Below are positions 9,298 to 18,653 of a stretch of 64,000 bases of DNA, piece after piece; the stretch's first letter is position 1; every line of letters starts with the position of its first letter. Made by a program: the position numbers and the translations under genes. The notes beneath the pieces were generated by a model that did not search any database, was not told the DNA's origin, and saw nothing but the letters and a program-made list of their open reading frames with translations. The stretch is from Pseudodesulfovibrio aespoeensis Aspo-2 (GTDB lineage: Bacteria; Desulfobacterota; Desulfovibrionia; Desulfovibrionales; Desulfovibrionaceae), in contig NC_014844.1 of the NCBI RefSeq assembly GCF_000176915.2, forward strand, positions 62,001 through 126,000, read 5' to 3'.

Positions 9298-10515
9298 TTA
9301 CTTTCCGGCGCGGATCTTTTCGTTGGCGGCCTTGAGGGTGCGGCTCAATATCTCGATGTCCACGGGCTTGTGCAGGTAGGCGAAGGCGCCCAGCTCCATG
9401 CAGGTTTCGCGGTCCTTCTCCGAGCCGTGGCCGGTGAGGATGATGACCTCGACCATGGGATGCTCCTTCTTGACCCGGCGCAGCACCTCGATGCCGTCGA
9501 TGCCGGGCATCTTGAGGTCCAGGATCATGACCTCGGGCTCGTCCTCGCGGACCATGTCGAGGGCCGACTCGCCGTCGTAGACTACGGCAGAGCCCATGTC
9601 GCGCATCATCAGCCGCTCGGACAGGGTCTGGACGAACTCGCGCTCGTCATCCACCAGCAGCACCTTGGACGGGATCTCGAAGTCCACCCGGCGGTAGATG
9701 TCCGTCTGATGATATCCCTTGCCCACGGCAGTGGTCACGGACTTGACGCCGTCCACGGGCGAGACGATGTCGGCCAGTTCGTGCTCCAGGCGTTCGAGCA
9801 TGAGCACGTGCTTGTTGATGGTCAGGGTGACCGCGCCCGCGTCGGCCAGCACCTGGACGTTGTGGCCCTCGGCGGCGAGCACGGTCTCGACCTTGGCCGC
9901 GAGCAGGAAGTCCGCGACCTTGGCGCGCGAGGCCGGGGTGGCCGCGATGGCGTCGTTGTTCAGATGCTCAAGGATCAGGCTGGCGCTCTGGTCCACGCCC
10001 GTGGCGCCCACGGGGATGACCATGTCGTAAAGGGCTTTGGCCCAGGGGTCGTCGGTGTCGGTCAGGAGCTTGACCCAGGCGGCCCGGTCCTCGTCATCCT
10101 TGCGGATGATCTTGGCGGCGTGCTTTTCGGCATAGCCCTCTTCGCGGGCGGCCACGGCCAGCCTGTCCTTGACCCCGGAGATGAGGCATATCCGCAGGAT
10201 GTGCCCGATGTCGGCGGGCGGCAGCTGGGAGGCGAAGCCGGAGAAGAGCAGCCCATCGCCGTCCATGAGCTTGTTGGCCATGGCCAGGCGCAGCCAGGCC
10301 ACGGCCCGCTCTTTTTCATGGTTGAAGGAGTTGAAGACCGAGGCCTTGGCCTGAAAGGCGCGGGCGATCTTGCTCTCGGCCATGCCGGACAGGTTGGCCG
10401 CGTCGGCCACGATCTCTTGGTCCGTGATCAGCCGGTAGCCTGAGCTGTCGAGCACGCGCTTGACCACCAGGCCGGCTTCGCTGAACATGCCGTTGAATAC
10501 TGTAATCACTGACAT
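9298..10515 (-). CDS. Cytidylate-kinase-like domain fused to a C-terminal receiver
   Basis: The 405-aa protein has residues 1-~230 resembling the cytidylate kinase-like family (VITVFNGMFSEAGLVVKRVL, GYRLITDQEIVADAANLSG). The P-loop position reads FNGMFSEAG and has no GxGK/S lysine motif, so kinase activity is doubtful. From about residue 280 a receiver follows: KVLLVDDEREF, VMILDLKMPGIDG, VIILTGHG and AYLHKPVDI. ATG 10515 has GGGAG upstream and replaces a longer open frame. It follows SulP by 25 bp in one operon. The arrangement reverses the usual receiver-first order and suggests a phosphorylation-controlled nucleotide-sensing module (inference). Confidence 0.85.
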   Translation of the reverse strand: MSVITVFNGMFSEAGLVVKRVLDSSGYRLITDQEIVADAANLSGMAESKIARAFQAKASVFNSFNHEKERAVAWLRLAMANKLMDGDGLLFSGFASQLPPADIGHILRICLISGVKDRLAVAAREEGYAEKHAAKIIRKDDEDRAAWVKLLTDTDDPWAKALYDMVIPVGATGVDQSASLILEHLNNDAIAATPASRAKVADFLLAAKVETVLAAEGHNVQVLADAGAVTLTINKHVLMLERLEHELADIVSPVDGVKSVTTAVGKGYHQTDIYRRVDFEIPSKVLLVDDEREFVQTLSERLMMRDMGSAVVYDGESALDMVREDEPEVMILDLKMPGIDGIEVLRRVKKEHPMVEVIILTGHGSEKDRETCMELGAFAYLHKPVDIEILSRTLKAANEKIRAGK

Positions 10516-10540
10516 TGTATACTCCCTGATTCTCGTCCCG

Positions 10541-12664
10541 CTAGGCGAGACGGCAGACGGTGGTAAGCGGGCAGGCCTTTTCTTCGGCACCCTGGTGCGC
10601 CTGCTCAAGGACTTCGTGCAGGGCGGCTTCCATGGTGGTGTAGAGGTGGTCTTTGCCGATTTTTTCGAGCAGGTGGGTGCGCACCAGTACGGCCATGACC
10701 GATTCGTTCACGCCGGACAGGGAGATGTCCACCCCTGCGCTGCGCACCCGGTCGATGAGCAGGGACAGGGCTTCCTCGCCCGAGGCGTCCATGTCGTTGA
10801 TGCCGTTGGCCACGAGAATGATATGCCTGAGTTTGTCGTTTTTCGCCATCCTCTCGGTGATCTTGTCCTCAAGGAAACTGGCGTTGGCAAAGAAGAGCGG
10901 GCCGTCGAAACGGACCACGGCCACATGCTCGCACTCGGCCAGGCCATGCTCCTCGGCACAGCGCAGGGCCTCGTCCTCGCTGCGCGACAGGCTGGCCACG
11001 CGCGGACGCATGCTCTTGTAAAGGAACACGGCCAGGGACAGGCCCACGCCCACCATGATGCCCTTGTCCAGGTGCGGGGCAAAGGCCAGGGTGCAGGCAA
11101 AGGAGATGATGGAGATGGCGCCGTCGTACCACTGGGCCTTCCAGGCGTGGACAAAACCGGCGGCGTTGATCAGCCCGATGACGGCCATCATGATGACCGC
11201 GGCCAGCACGGCCTGGGGCAGGTGATAGAGCAGGGGGGTGAAGAAGAGCAGCACGATCACCACCATCAGCGAGGTGAACACGCTGGACAAACCGGTCATG
11301 GCCCCGGCCTGGAGGTTGACCGCCGAGCGGGAGAACGAGCCGGACGCCGGGTAGCTCTTGCCGCATGCGCCGAGCATGTTGGCCAGCCCCTGGCCGATGA
11401 GCTCCTGGTTGGGGTCGAGCCGCTGGCCGGTCTTGGCGGCCATGGCCTTGGCGATGGAGATGGCCTCCATGAAGCCCAGCAGCGAGATGATGGCCGCAAA
11501 GGGCAGCAGCTGGAGCATGACCTTGAGGTCGAGGGAGGGCGCGGAAATGGCCGGAATGCCCGAAGGCACGGAGCCGACCACCTCGCCGCCGCCCATCAAG
11601 GTCAGCCCGGCATCGTTGAGCCGGGAGTTGCCCACCTTGATGCGCCAGGTGCGGCCATCGGTGGTCGCGCCGTCCGGGGTCTGTCCCTGGAGATAGTAGA
11701 CGAGGCCGTTGCCGGTCTCCACGCCGTCGAACAGGGCATTGCGCAGGCCGCTACGCAGGGTCTCGGCCTCGTGCTTGAGCCGGGCGATGCGGACGTTGAT
11801 CACGTTCAGGTCGTGCTCCACGTCAAGGACGCCGATGGTGTTGCCTGCGGTCTTGGCCTCGTCCAGGGCGGTGTTCAGCCCGGCGCGTTCCACGTTCAGG
11901 GTTTCGATCTCGGCCAGCACGGTGTTGAACCGGGCCGCCTCCTGACGCACTTCAGGCGCCCTGACCGCGTCGATCGGGGTCTTGGCGTCGTGGTTGAAGC
12001 CAAGGCCCCAGGACAGGAGCGTGGTCACGGCCACGGCCACCAGCACGTTGGGAATCTTGGGGTTGATCCGCTTGAGCGAGATCATGATGCCAAAGGCGAG
12101 CGCGCCCATGAGCAGCGTGGGCCAGTGGGTGTAGTGGACCGCGCTCTCAACCACGCGGACGATGGTCTCGTAGTGGTGCTCGGCCTTGTCCACCGATACG
12201 CCGAACATCTTGGAGAGCTGCGACGAGGCGATGATGATGGCCGCTGCGTTGGTGAAGCCGTTGACCACCGGGTGGGACAGGAAGTTGACCACCAGGCCGA
12301 GCCGGAGCACGCCCAGCAGAAACTGGAACATGCCCACCATCAGGGCCAGCAGGATGGCGTAGGCGATGTAGCCCTCGCTGCCCGCCGTGGCCAGGGGTTC
12401 GAGCGAGGCCGCGGTCATCAGGGAGACCACGGCCACCGGCCCGGTGGCAAGCTGGCGGCTGGAGCCGAACAGGGCCGCCACCATGGGCGGCAGAAAAGCC
12501 GCGTACAGCCCGTAGTAGGCGGGCATGCCCGCCAACTGCGCATAGGCCATGGATTGGGGGATGAGCACCAGGGCGACCGTCAGTCCGGCGATGGCGTCCG
12601 CCCGGAGTGCTGTCACGCTGTAGCCTTTGAACCAGTCGATGAAAGGGAAAATTTTCGTTACCAT
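10541..12664 (-). CDS. SulP-family anion transporter with STAS domain and coiled-coil insertion
   Basis: At 707 aa it exceeds the usual SulP length (about 550-600). Membrane segments begin at residue ~20 (GLTVALVLIPQSMAYAQLAG is the SulP signature). A C-terminal STAS domain spans about residues 560-700 (VAVVRFDGPLFFANASFLED, NDMDASGEEALSLLIDRV). Between roughly residues 225 and 370 a hydrophilic, helix-prone insertion rich in Glu/Leu heptads interrupts the membrane domain. The substrate could be sulfate, bicarbonate or another anion; sequence alone does not decide. It starts 13 bp after the TetR gene and leads into the five signalling genes, so transport and signalling are co-expressed. Confidence 0.92.
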   Translation of the reverse strand: MVTKIFPFIDWFKGYSVTALRADAIAGLTVALVLIPQSMAYAQLAGMPAYYGLYAAFLPPMVAALFGSSRQLATGPVAVVSLMTAASLEPLATAGSEGYIAYAILLALMVGMFQFLLGVLRLGLVVNFLSHPVVNGFTNAAAIIIASSQLSKMFGVSVDKAEHHYETIVRVVESAVHYTHWPTLLMGALAFGIMISLKRINPKIPNVLVAVAVTTLLSWGLGFNHDAKTPIDAVRAPEVRQEAARFNTVLAEIETLNVERAGLNTALDEAKTAGNTIGVLDVEHDLNVINVRIARLKHEAETLRSGLRNALFDGVETGNGLVYYLQGQTPDGATTDGRTWRIKVGNSRLNDAGLTLMGGGEVVGSVPSGIPAISAPSLDLKVMLQLLPFAAIISLLGFMEAISIAKAMAAKTGQRLDPNQELIGQGLANMLGACGKSYPASGSFSRSAVNLQAGAMTGLSSVFTSLMVVIVLLFFTPLLYHLPQAVLAAVIMMAVIGLINAAGFVHAWKAQWYDGAISIISFACTLAFAPHLDKGIMVGVGLSLAVFLYKSMRPRVASLSRSEDEALRCAEEHGLAECEHVAVVRFDGPLFFANASFLEDKITERMAKNDKLRHIILVANGINDMDASGEEALSLLIDRVRSAGVDISLSGVNESVMAVLVRTHLLEKIGKDHLYTTMEAALHEVLEQAHQGAEEKACPLTTVCRLA

Positions 12665-12677
12665 GCAGCCTCTTCCT

Positions 12678-13262
12678 CTAGTGGACCTGCAGCATCCTGC
12701 GGCAAGAATTCAACAACTCGTTGAACAGCGCGCCGGCGTCGTACAGATTGTCGTTTTTGAACCGAACCAGGCCATCAACCATCGTGAACAAAATGAGCGC
12801 GGTTTTTCTGGGTTGGATGTCCGGGGCGATGGAGCCGTCGGCCTGCCCCGCCAGGATCGCCTTTTCGAAGAAGTGGAACAGGCAGTTGTAAATGGCCTCC
12901 AGGTGGCTCCTGAACTCCGGGTTGCTCTCCGAGAACCGGTACAGGAACCGCCTGTGCAGCAGGAGGAACTGGTCTTCCATCAGCCCGGCAAGGTAGAGAT
13001 AAAAGGATATGGTCTCCTCGGCCATCTCCAGCCCCGACGCAAACGGCCTGTTCTCGAAAAACTGGTCGAACTGGGTCACGATGTCGTCGCGCGTCCGTTC
13101 GAGAATGGCCAGCAGCAGGTTTTCCTTGCTCTTGTAATGGTAGAAGATCGTCCCTTCGGCCGCCCCCGTGAGCCTGGACAACTCCTGCACCGACGTGTCC
13201 TTGAACCCGTGGTTCGCGAACAGCACCGTGGCAACCTTGAGTATGGCGTCCTTCTTCTTCAT
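12678..13262 (-). CDS. TetR/AcrR-family transcriptional regulator
   Basis: The 194-aa protein has an N-terminal helix-turn-helix (ILKVATVLFANHGFKDTSVQ, then ELSRLTGAAEGTIFYHYKSK) and an all-helical ligand-binding remainder, standard for TetR proteins. It is the first gene of the operon TetR-SulP-signalling, with SulP only 13 bp downstream. Two palindromes lie upstream of its start, so it most likely represses its own operon until an effector binds. The effector is not apparent from sequence. Confidence 0.9.
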   Translation of the reverse strand: MKKKDAILKVATVLFANHGFKDTSVQELSRLTGAAEGTIFYHYKSKENLLLAILERTRDDIVTQFDQFFENRPFASGLEMAEETISFYLYLAGLMEDQFLLLHRRFLYRFSESNPEFRSHLEAIYNCLFHFFEKAILAGQADGSIAPDIQPRKTALILFTMVDGLVRFKNDNLYDAGALFNELLNSCRRMLQVH

Positions 13263-13286
13263 GCAGTTCCCATCGCTCCTTCCAAA

Positions 13287-13306
13287 AACCGAGTAGTCAC
13301 TCAGTT
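13287..13306. promoter_or_regulatory. Candidate TetR operator 1
   Basis: The 20-bp imperfect palindrome AACCGAGTAGTCACTCAGTT fits AACYGAGTnnnnACTCRGTT. It lies 24 bp upstream of the TetR start codon and shares the CTGAGTG half-site with the second site, 67 bp away centre to centre. Confidence 0.55.
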
Positions 13307-13348
13307 CCTGATTGATATCTCCTAGTCACCTGCAATGTCAAAATAAAC

Positions 13349-13378
13349 GACAAAACTGAGTGTACGCTCAGTTTTGTC
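13349..13378. promoter_or_regulatory. Candidate TetR operator 2 (perfect 12-bp palindrome arms)
   Basis: GACAAAACTGAG and CTCAGTTTTGTC form perfect arms around TGTACG. It shares the ACTGAG/CTCAGT core with site 1, which argues for an operator rather than a terminator. The 13263-13572 gap between TetR and the divergent KAP gene otherwise holds only AT-rich promoter-like sequence. Confidence 0.6.
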
Positions 13379-13572
13379 CAAGATCAAGCGAAGATCATTG
13401 AATTTCTTTTGCGGCCAGTGTCACCCGGCGGAAACTTTTTTGAGAAATTTTTCACTTTCCGGGGTGGTGGGAACGGAAAGGGGGGAGATATCTCAGGGAT
13501 TGGATTATTTCTTGCGCTGATTGCGTGGTATTTATATTGGTTGTCAGGATGCATAAGAAGAAGGAGAGCCAG

Positions 13573-14976
13573 ATGATTAAGCGCAACGCCGAGCTTCAAT
13601 TTTCACAGGACGATCTTGTTGTGAAAAAGGATGAAGAGAAGTGGTTTGACGCAGACCTTCTTGACAGGGGGCCGCATATCAAGGCTGTTTCCGAGCTGTT
13701 GCTGATGACACAAGGCAACTTTGTCATGACTGTGAGCTCTCCATGGGGAACGGGCAAGACGACATTTGTGCGGATGTGGAAGGCATATCTTGAAAGCAGG
13801 GGCTGCCCCTGTGTGCTATTCAATGCGTGGGAGCACGATTTTGCCGAAAACCCATTTTTGACGTTCGTCGCGGAAATGCACTCCCAGCTATGCACTCTCA
13901 AGAGCGCGGGCAAGGAGACATGCGATATGGCTTTCACCGCCTTGAAAGAGGCGGCGAAGAAGCTTTTTCCTCGCCTGATTTCCTTGGGAGCCAGAGGCTT
14001 GCTTGGCGTTTCGTTGGATGTTGAGGGGGTGTTGGGCAAGGATATTGGAAAGGGCTTGTGCGAGGCGCTGGGTGGTTCTTTGGAGGCGTATGCTTCCGAT
14101 GTAATGGAAAAGCATGGCGATACCAAGAGATTGGTCGAGGATTTTAAGGCGGAACTGTCGAAGGTCGTTGCCAGCTTTAGCGACAGGCCGCTGTTCTTTT
14201 TTGTGGATGAACTGGACCGGTGCAAGCCGACCTATTCGGTGGAGTTGCTCGAAGCGGTCAAGCACCTCTTTGAGGTCGATGGGGTCATATTTATATTGGC
14301 CCTTGATCGTGAACAACTCGGACACTCGGTCAAGGCGGCATATGGGGAAGGCATTGATGCAGACGGCTATCTGCGCCGCTTCATCGACTTGGAGTACCGG
14401 ATTCCTGAGCCGTCAAAAGAGGCGTTCATCCGGCATCTTTCCGAATTTTATGGGGTGAGCGGGTACCCACTCTTCAAGGCTGAAAATGCCCAAAGAGCCT
14501 GTGGTGAATTTGAAGATGAATTTATCAAAATCACTAAGAACTGGCCGCTACGAACGATAGAAAAAGCGTTTCTTCGTGGGACGATCCTGTTGCGTGGAAT
14601 CAAGCCAATCGGATGGGCTGCGGCAAAAGGGTTTGCCCACTATATCTGCCTTCGAGAATTGGATCATGAAGCCTTGTCATTGATTTGTGGTGGCGAAGAG
14701 TCCAAGGCTGTGGTTACGTTGCGCGAGAAAGAACTGGCTGGTTCAATAGATATTGAATTTATTGTGTCCTGGACTTTTGCGAAAAACAATAGTGCGAGGT
14801 ATAGTTCGGTAAACAGAACGACGAGTTTTCGTGAACCAAGAGAGAGGGATGAATACTCCCTGGCTGTCCGTTATGCACAGGCCTATCGAGAGAAGTATGG
14901 AACTCACCTTCATGACGAGGTAGTCAAGTTCCTCGAACTCTCGGAGTCTCTCGTCCAACAATCCACGGAGGAATAA
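13573..14976 (+). CDS. KAP-family P-loop NTPase
   Basis: The 467-aa protein has Walker A at residues about 55-65 (SSPWGTGKTTF), the VLFNAWEHDFAENPF block typical of KAP NTPases just after it, and Walker B near 207 (LFFFVDELDRCKPTY). The VDELDRC and LRRFIDLEYRIPEPS stretches are family hallmarks. ATG 13573 has AAGGAG upstream. No membrane segments were seen inside the ATPase, unlike many KAP proteins. It is a single gene with lower GC than its surroundings, suggesting acquisition. KAP NTPases occur in anti-phage and conflict systems, but no partner gene is present here, so its role stays open. Confidence 0.88.
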   Translation: MIKRNAELQFSQDDLVVKKDEEKWFDADLLDRGPHIKAVSELLLMTQGNFVMTVSSPWGTGKTTFVRMWKAYLESRGCPCVLFNAWEHDFAENPFLTFVAEMHSQLCTLKSAGKETCDMAFTALKEAAKKLFPRLISLGARGLLGVSLDVEGVLGKDIGKGLCEALGGSLEAYASDVMEKHGDTKRLVEDFKAELSKVVASFSDRPLFFFVDELDRCKPTYSVELLEAVKHLFEVDGVIFILALDREQLGHSVKAAYGEGIDADGYLRRFIDLEYRIPEPSKEAFIRHLSEFYGVSGYPLFKAENAQRACGEFEDEFIKITKNWPLRTIEKAFLRGTILLRGIKPIGWAAAKGFAHYICLRELDHEALSLICGGEESKAVVTLREKELAGSIDIEFIVSWTFAKNNSARYSSVNRTTSFREPRERDEYSLAVRYAQAYREKYGTHLHDEVVKFLELSESLVQQSTEE

Positions 14977-15049
14977 GGGCGCGGAGTCAGGCGTCCGAAC
15001 GCAACTTGATGTTGGCAGCGACCGGGGTTTGGGCTATGCGGTCTGATCT

Positions 15050-15079
15050 GGCGCGCCCGCCCTGAGGCGGGGGTGCGCC
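15050..15079 (+). terminator. GC-rich hairpin after the KAP gene (weak terminator candidate)
   Basis: GGCGCGCCCGCC and GGCGGGGGTGCGCC form an imperfect GC-rich stem with a 4-nt loop about 75 bp after the KAP stop. There is no T-run, so termination is uncertain. Confidence 0.35.
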
Positions 15080-15118
15080 CATGGTTCGCAACCGTCATAC
15101 CGCGAGGTCTATTGCGTC

Positions 15119-15607
15119 ATGAAGCGTCTGCTAAGGTATCTGCTCTCCCGCCGTGGTCTGGTCTGCGTCAACTACGCCATCGTCGCCTTCATCGTCATCG
15201 TGGGCGTCGAGTCATGGGAGCTGCTGCGCGATGCCGTGCACAACGCGGGCGAGATCGGGGAGATCATCGACACCGTGGCCGTGGTTCTGGTGGCCTGGGG
15301 CGTGGCCCTGGAGGAGCGCGGCACCATGATGGACGCCTTTGGCGCCTATGCGGCAGGCTGTCCGGAGGTGGAGGCCAGGGCCGACCGCGAATGCCATATC
15401 TACGGCATGGCCGCCCTGCTGCTTGGCCTGTTCATGGAAGTGGCCGTGGAGGTGGTCAAGGTGCCGGACAGCGTGGTCAACACCGTGGGTATCGAATCCC
15501 TGCTCTTTGGCGTGGGCATCGTCCTCATGCTCGTGGCCGCCATCCTGTTGGTGCGCATGAATCTTGAACTTCGCCGGATTGCAAGGACTCCCTGCCCGGC
15601 AGCGTGA
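15119..15607 (+). CDS. Uncharacterised membrane protein
   Basis: I do not recognise this 162-aa protein. It has about four hydrophobic segments, near residues 14-32, 48-64, 92-112 and 122-146, separated by an acidic, Glu/Asp-rich stretch (EVEARADRECHIYG) likely to be cytoplasmic. The C-terminus is short and basic. It stands alone between the KAP gene and photolyase on the same strand, with codon use like the rest of the high-GC chromosome. Confidence 0.65.
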   Translation: MKRLLRYLLSRRGLVCVNYAIVAFIVIVGVESWELLRDAVHNAGEIGEIIDTVAVVLVAWGVALEERGTMMDAFGAYAAGCPEVEARADRECHIYGMAALLLGLFMEVAVEVVKVPDSVVNTVGIESLLFGVGIVLMLVAAILLVRMNLELRRIARTPCPAA

Positions 15608-15626
15608 ACCAGGCCCGGACGCGAAG

Positions 15627-15651
15627 GATTTCCGATAACTGTCCGGAAATC
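15627..15651. repeat. Inverted repeat upstream of photolyase
   Basis: GATTTCCG and CGGAAATC form a perfect 8-bp inverted repeat with a 9-nt spacer, 14 bp before the photolyase start. It may be an operator or the transcript end of the preceding gene; no T-run follows. Confidence 0.35.
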
Positions 15652-15664
15652 GAGATAGTGAATC

Positions 15665-17017
15665 ATGCTGGTAAATAACAAGCGCCTCTATCGCCTTAAC
15701 CAGGCCCCGCTGGCCGCTGGCCCGATCCTCTACTGGATGAGCCGCGAGCAGCGGGTGCGCGACAACTGGGGACTGCTCCACGCGCGGGAAATGGCCGGGC
15801 AGGAGCATGCGCTGGTGGTCGTCTTTTGTCTGGCCCCGGCCTTTCTCGGCGCAACCCTGCGCCAGTATGACTTCATGCTCTCCGGTCTGGCCCAGGTGGA
15901 GGGTGATCTCGCTGCGCTGGGCATCCCCTTTGTCCTGCTCCAGGGCGATCCGGGCCAGGAGATTCCCCGGCTGGCCGCCGAACTCGGGGCTGGCGGTGTG
16001 GTCACGGACTTCGACCCCTTGCGAGTCAAGCAGGGTTGGCAGGGGGCCGCGGCCCACGCCTTGCCCGTGTCGTTCATCGAGGTGGACGGCCACAACGTGG
16101 TTCCGGCCCGGCAGGTGTCGCCCAAGCAGGAATATGCGGCCCGGACCATCAGGCCGAAAATCCACCGGCTCATCGGCGAGTATCTGGAGGAGTTTCCGCC
16201 CCTTGAGCCGCAGGTTGCGCCAGCCCCGCCCTGTGCGGCCACGGCCAGGGCCGCCCATTGGGGCGAGGTGCGCGCCGGGCTGGCTGTGGACGGGGCGGTG
16301 GGGCCGGTGTCCCTTGTGCCGGGCGAGGATGCGGCGCACGACGCCCTGGACCGGTTCGTGGCTGACCGGCTGCATGTCTATGCCGGGCAACGCAACGATC
16401 CCAATGCGGACGGCACGTCCCGGCTCTCGGCCTATTTCCACTTTGGCCAGCTCGCGCCCCAGCGGGCGGCCCTGGCTGCGGCGGCCTCGGGCCGGGGCGA
16501 GGGGCAGGCGGCCTATCTGGAGGAGCTGGTGGTGCGGCGCGAGCTGGCTGACAACTTCTGCCTGCACAACCCGCAGTATGATTCCCTGGCCGGAGCTCCG
16601 GCCTGGGCGCTCAAAACCCTGGGCGAGCATCGGGCCGATCCGCGCGCCCATTGTTACACCCGCGAAACGTTCGAGCAGGCGCGGACCGGTTCGCGCCTCT
16701 GGAACGCGGCCCAGAACGAGCTGCGCCAGACCGGCTTCATGCACGGCTACATGCGCATGTTCTGGGCCAAGAAGATTCTGGAATGGTCGGCCACGCCCGA
16801 GGAGGCCCATGCCACGGCCCTGGCTCTCAACGACCGTTACCAGCTTGATGGCCGCGACCCCAACGGGTATGTCGGCATTCTCTGGTCTTTGGCCGGACTT
16901 CACGATCGCCCCTGGCAGACCCGTCCGGTCTTCGGCTCTGTCCGCTTCATGAACGAGAACGGTTGCCGCAGGAAATTCGACGTGGACAAATACATCGAGC
17001 GCTGGGGCGGGTCATGA
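15665..17017 (+). CDS. phr: Class II deoxyribodipyrimidine photolyase
   Basis: The 450-aa protein is of the right length and layout for class II CPD photolyases, which repair cyclobutane pyrimidine dimers using FADH- and light. The N-terminal Rossmann region contains GPILYWMSREQRVRDNW, typical of class II. The FAD domain carries RLSAYFHFGQLAPQRAAL, EELVVRRELADNFC, ARTGSRLWNAAQNEL and MRMFWAKKILEWS, and the C-terminus reads GSVRFMNENGCRRKFDVDKY. It overlaps the DUF2784 gene by four bases. No strong Shine-Dalgarno precedes ATG 15665. A partial copy of its last codons is repeated downstream at 17409-17456. Confidence 0.94.
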   Translation: MLVNNKRLYRLNQAPLAAGPILYWMSREQRVRDNWGLLHAREMAGQEHALVVVFCLAPAFLGATLRQYDFMLSGLAQVEGDLAALGIPFVLLQGDPGQEIPRLAAELGAGGVVTDFDPLRVKQGWQGAAAHALPVSFIEVDGHNVVPARQVSPKQEYAARTIRPKIHRLIGEYLEEFPPLEPQVAPAPPCAATARAAHWGEVRAGLAVDGAVGPVSLVPGEDAAHDALDRFVADRLHVYAGQRNDPNADGTSRLSAYFHFGQLAPQRAALAAAASGRGEGQAAYLEELVVRRELADNFCLHNPQYDSLAGAPAWALKTLGEHRADPRAHCYTRETFEQARTGSRLWNAAQNELRQTGFMHGYMRMFWAKKILEWSATPEEAHATALALNDRYQLDGRDPNGYVGILWSLAGLHDRPWQTRPVFGSVRFMNENGCRRKFDVDKYIERWGGS

Positions 17018-17403
17018 GTCCGCTTTTGGCTGATCTGGTCCTGGCCGCGCATGTGCTCATTGCAGCCTACAATGTGCTCGGGCTGGCCGTGGTCTGGATC
17101 GGGGCCATGGCCCGCTGGCGGTTTGTGGGCAACCGCTGGTTCCGGGGCACGCACCTGGCGGGCATGGGCATCGTGGTCGTCGAGGCCCTGCTGGGCCTGA
17201 CCTGCCCGCTGACAGTCTGGGAAAACCAGCTGCGGGTCGAGGCTGGCCAGGGGCCATACGCCGAATCCTTCCTCAGTCACTGGGCCGAGCGGTTCTTCTA
17301 TTTCGACGGACCGCCAGAGCTTTTCACCGCCATCTATCTGACCTTCTTCGGGCTCATGGTACTGAGCGTCTGGCTGGTGCCCGTGCGCTGGCGGGAGCGC
17401 TGA
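17014..17403 (+). CDS. DUF2784 membrane protein
   Basis: The 129-aa protein has four predicted membrane segments and the DUF2784 pattern: an N-terminal AHVLIAAYNVLGLAVVW helix, then LTCPLTVWENQLRVEAGQ and a C-terminal LTFFGLMVLSVWLVPVRW helix. The function of DUF2784 is not established. ATG 17014 overlaps the photolyase stop (ATGA), which fixes the start and implies co-translation. Confidence 0.85.
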   Translation: MSPLLADLVLAAHVLIAAYNVLGLAVVWIGAMARWRFVGNRWFRGTHLAGMGIVVVEALLGLTCPLTVWENQLRVEAGQGPYAESFLSHWAERFFYFDGPPELFTAIYLTFFGLMVLSVWLVPVRWRER

Positions 17404-18652
<1,249 letters not shown>

Positions 18653-18653
18653 T

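Noticed and set aside
7962-9335. 457-codon frame on the plus strand
   Set aside because: Antisense to the sensor kinase; no motif and no ribosome-binding site.
10460-12724. 754-codon open frame on the plus strand
   Set aside because: Antisense to the clear SulP gene; composition is the His/Gly/Val-rich shadow typical of high-GC genes and it has no domain.
15212-16903. 563-codon frame on the minus strand
   Set aside because: Antisense shadow of the photolyase and membrane-protein genes, with no recognisable motif.
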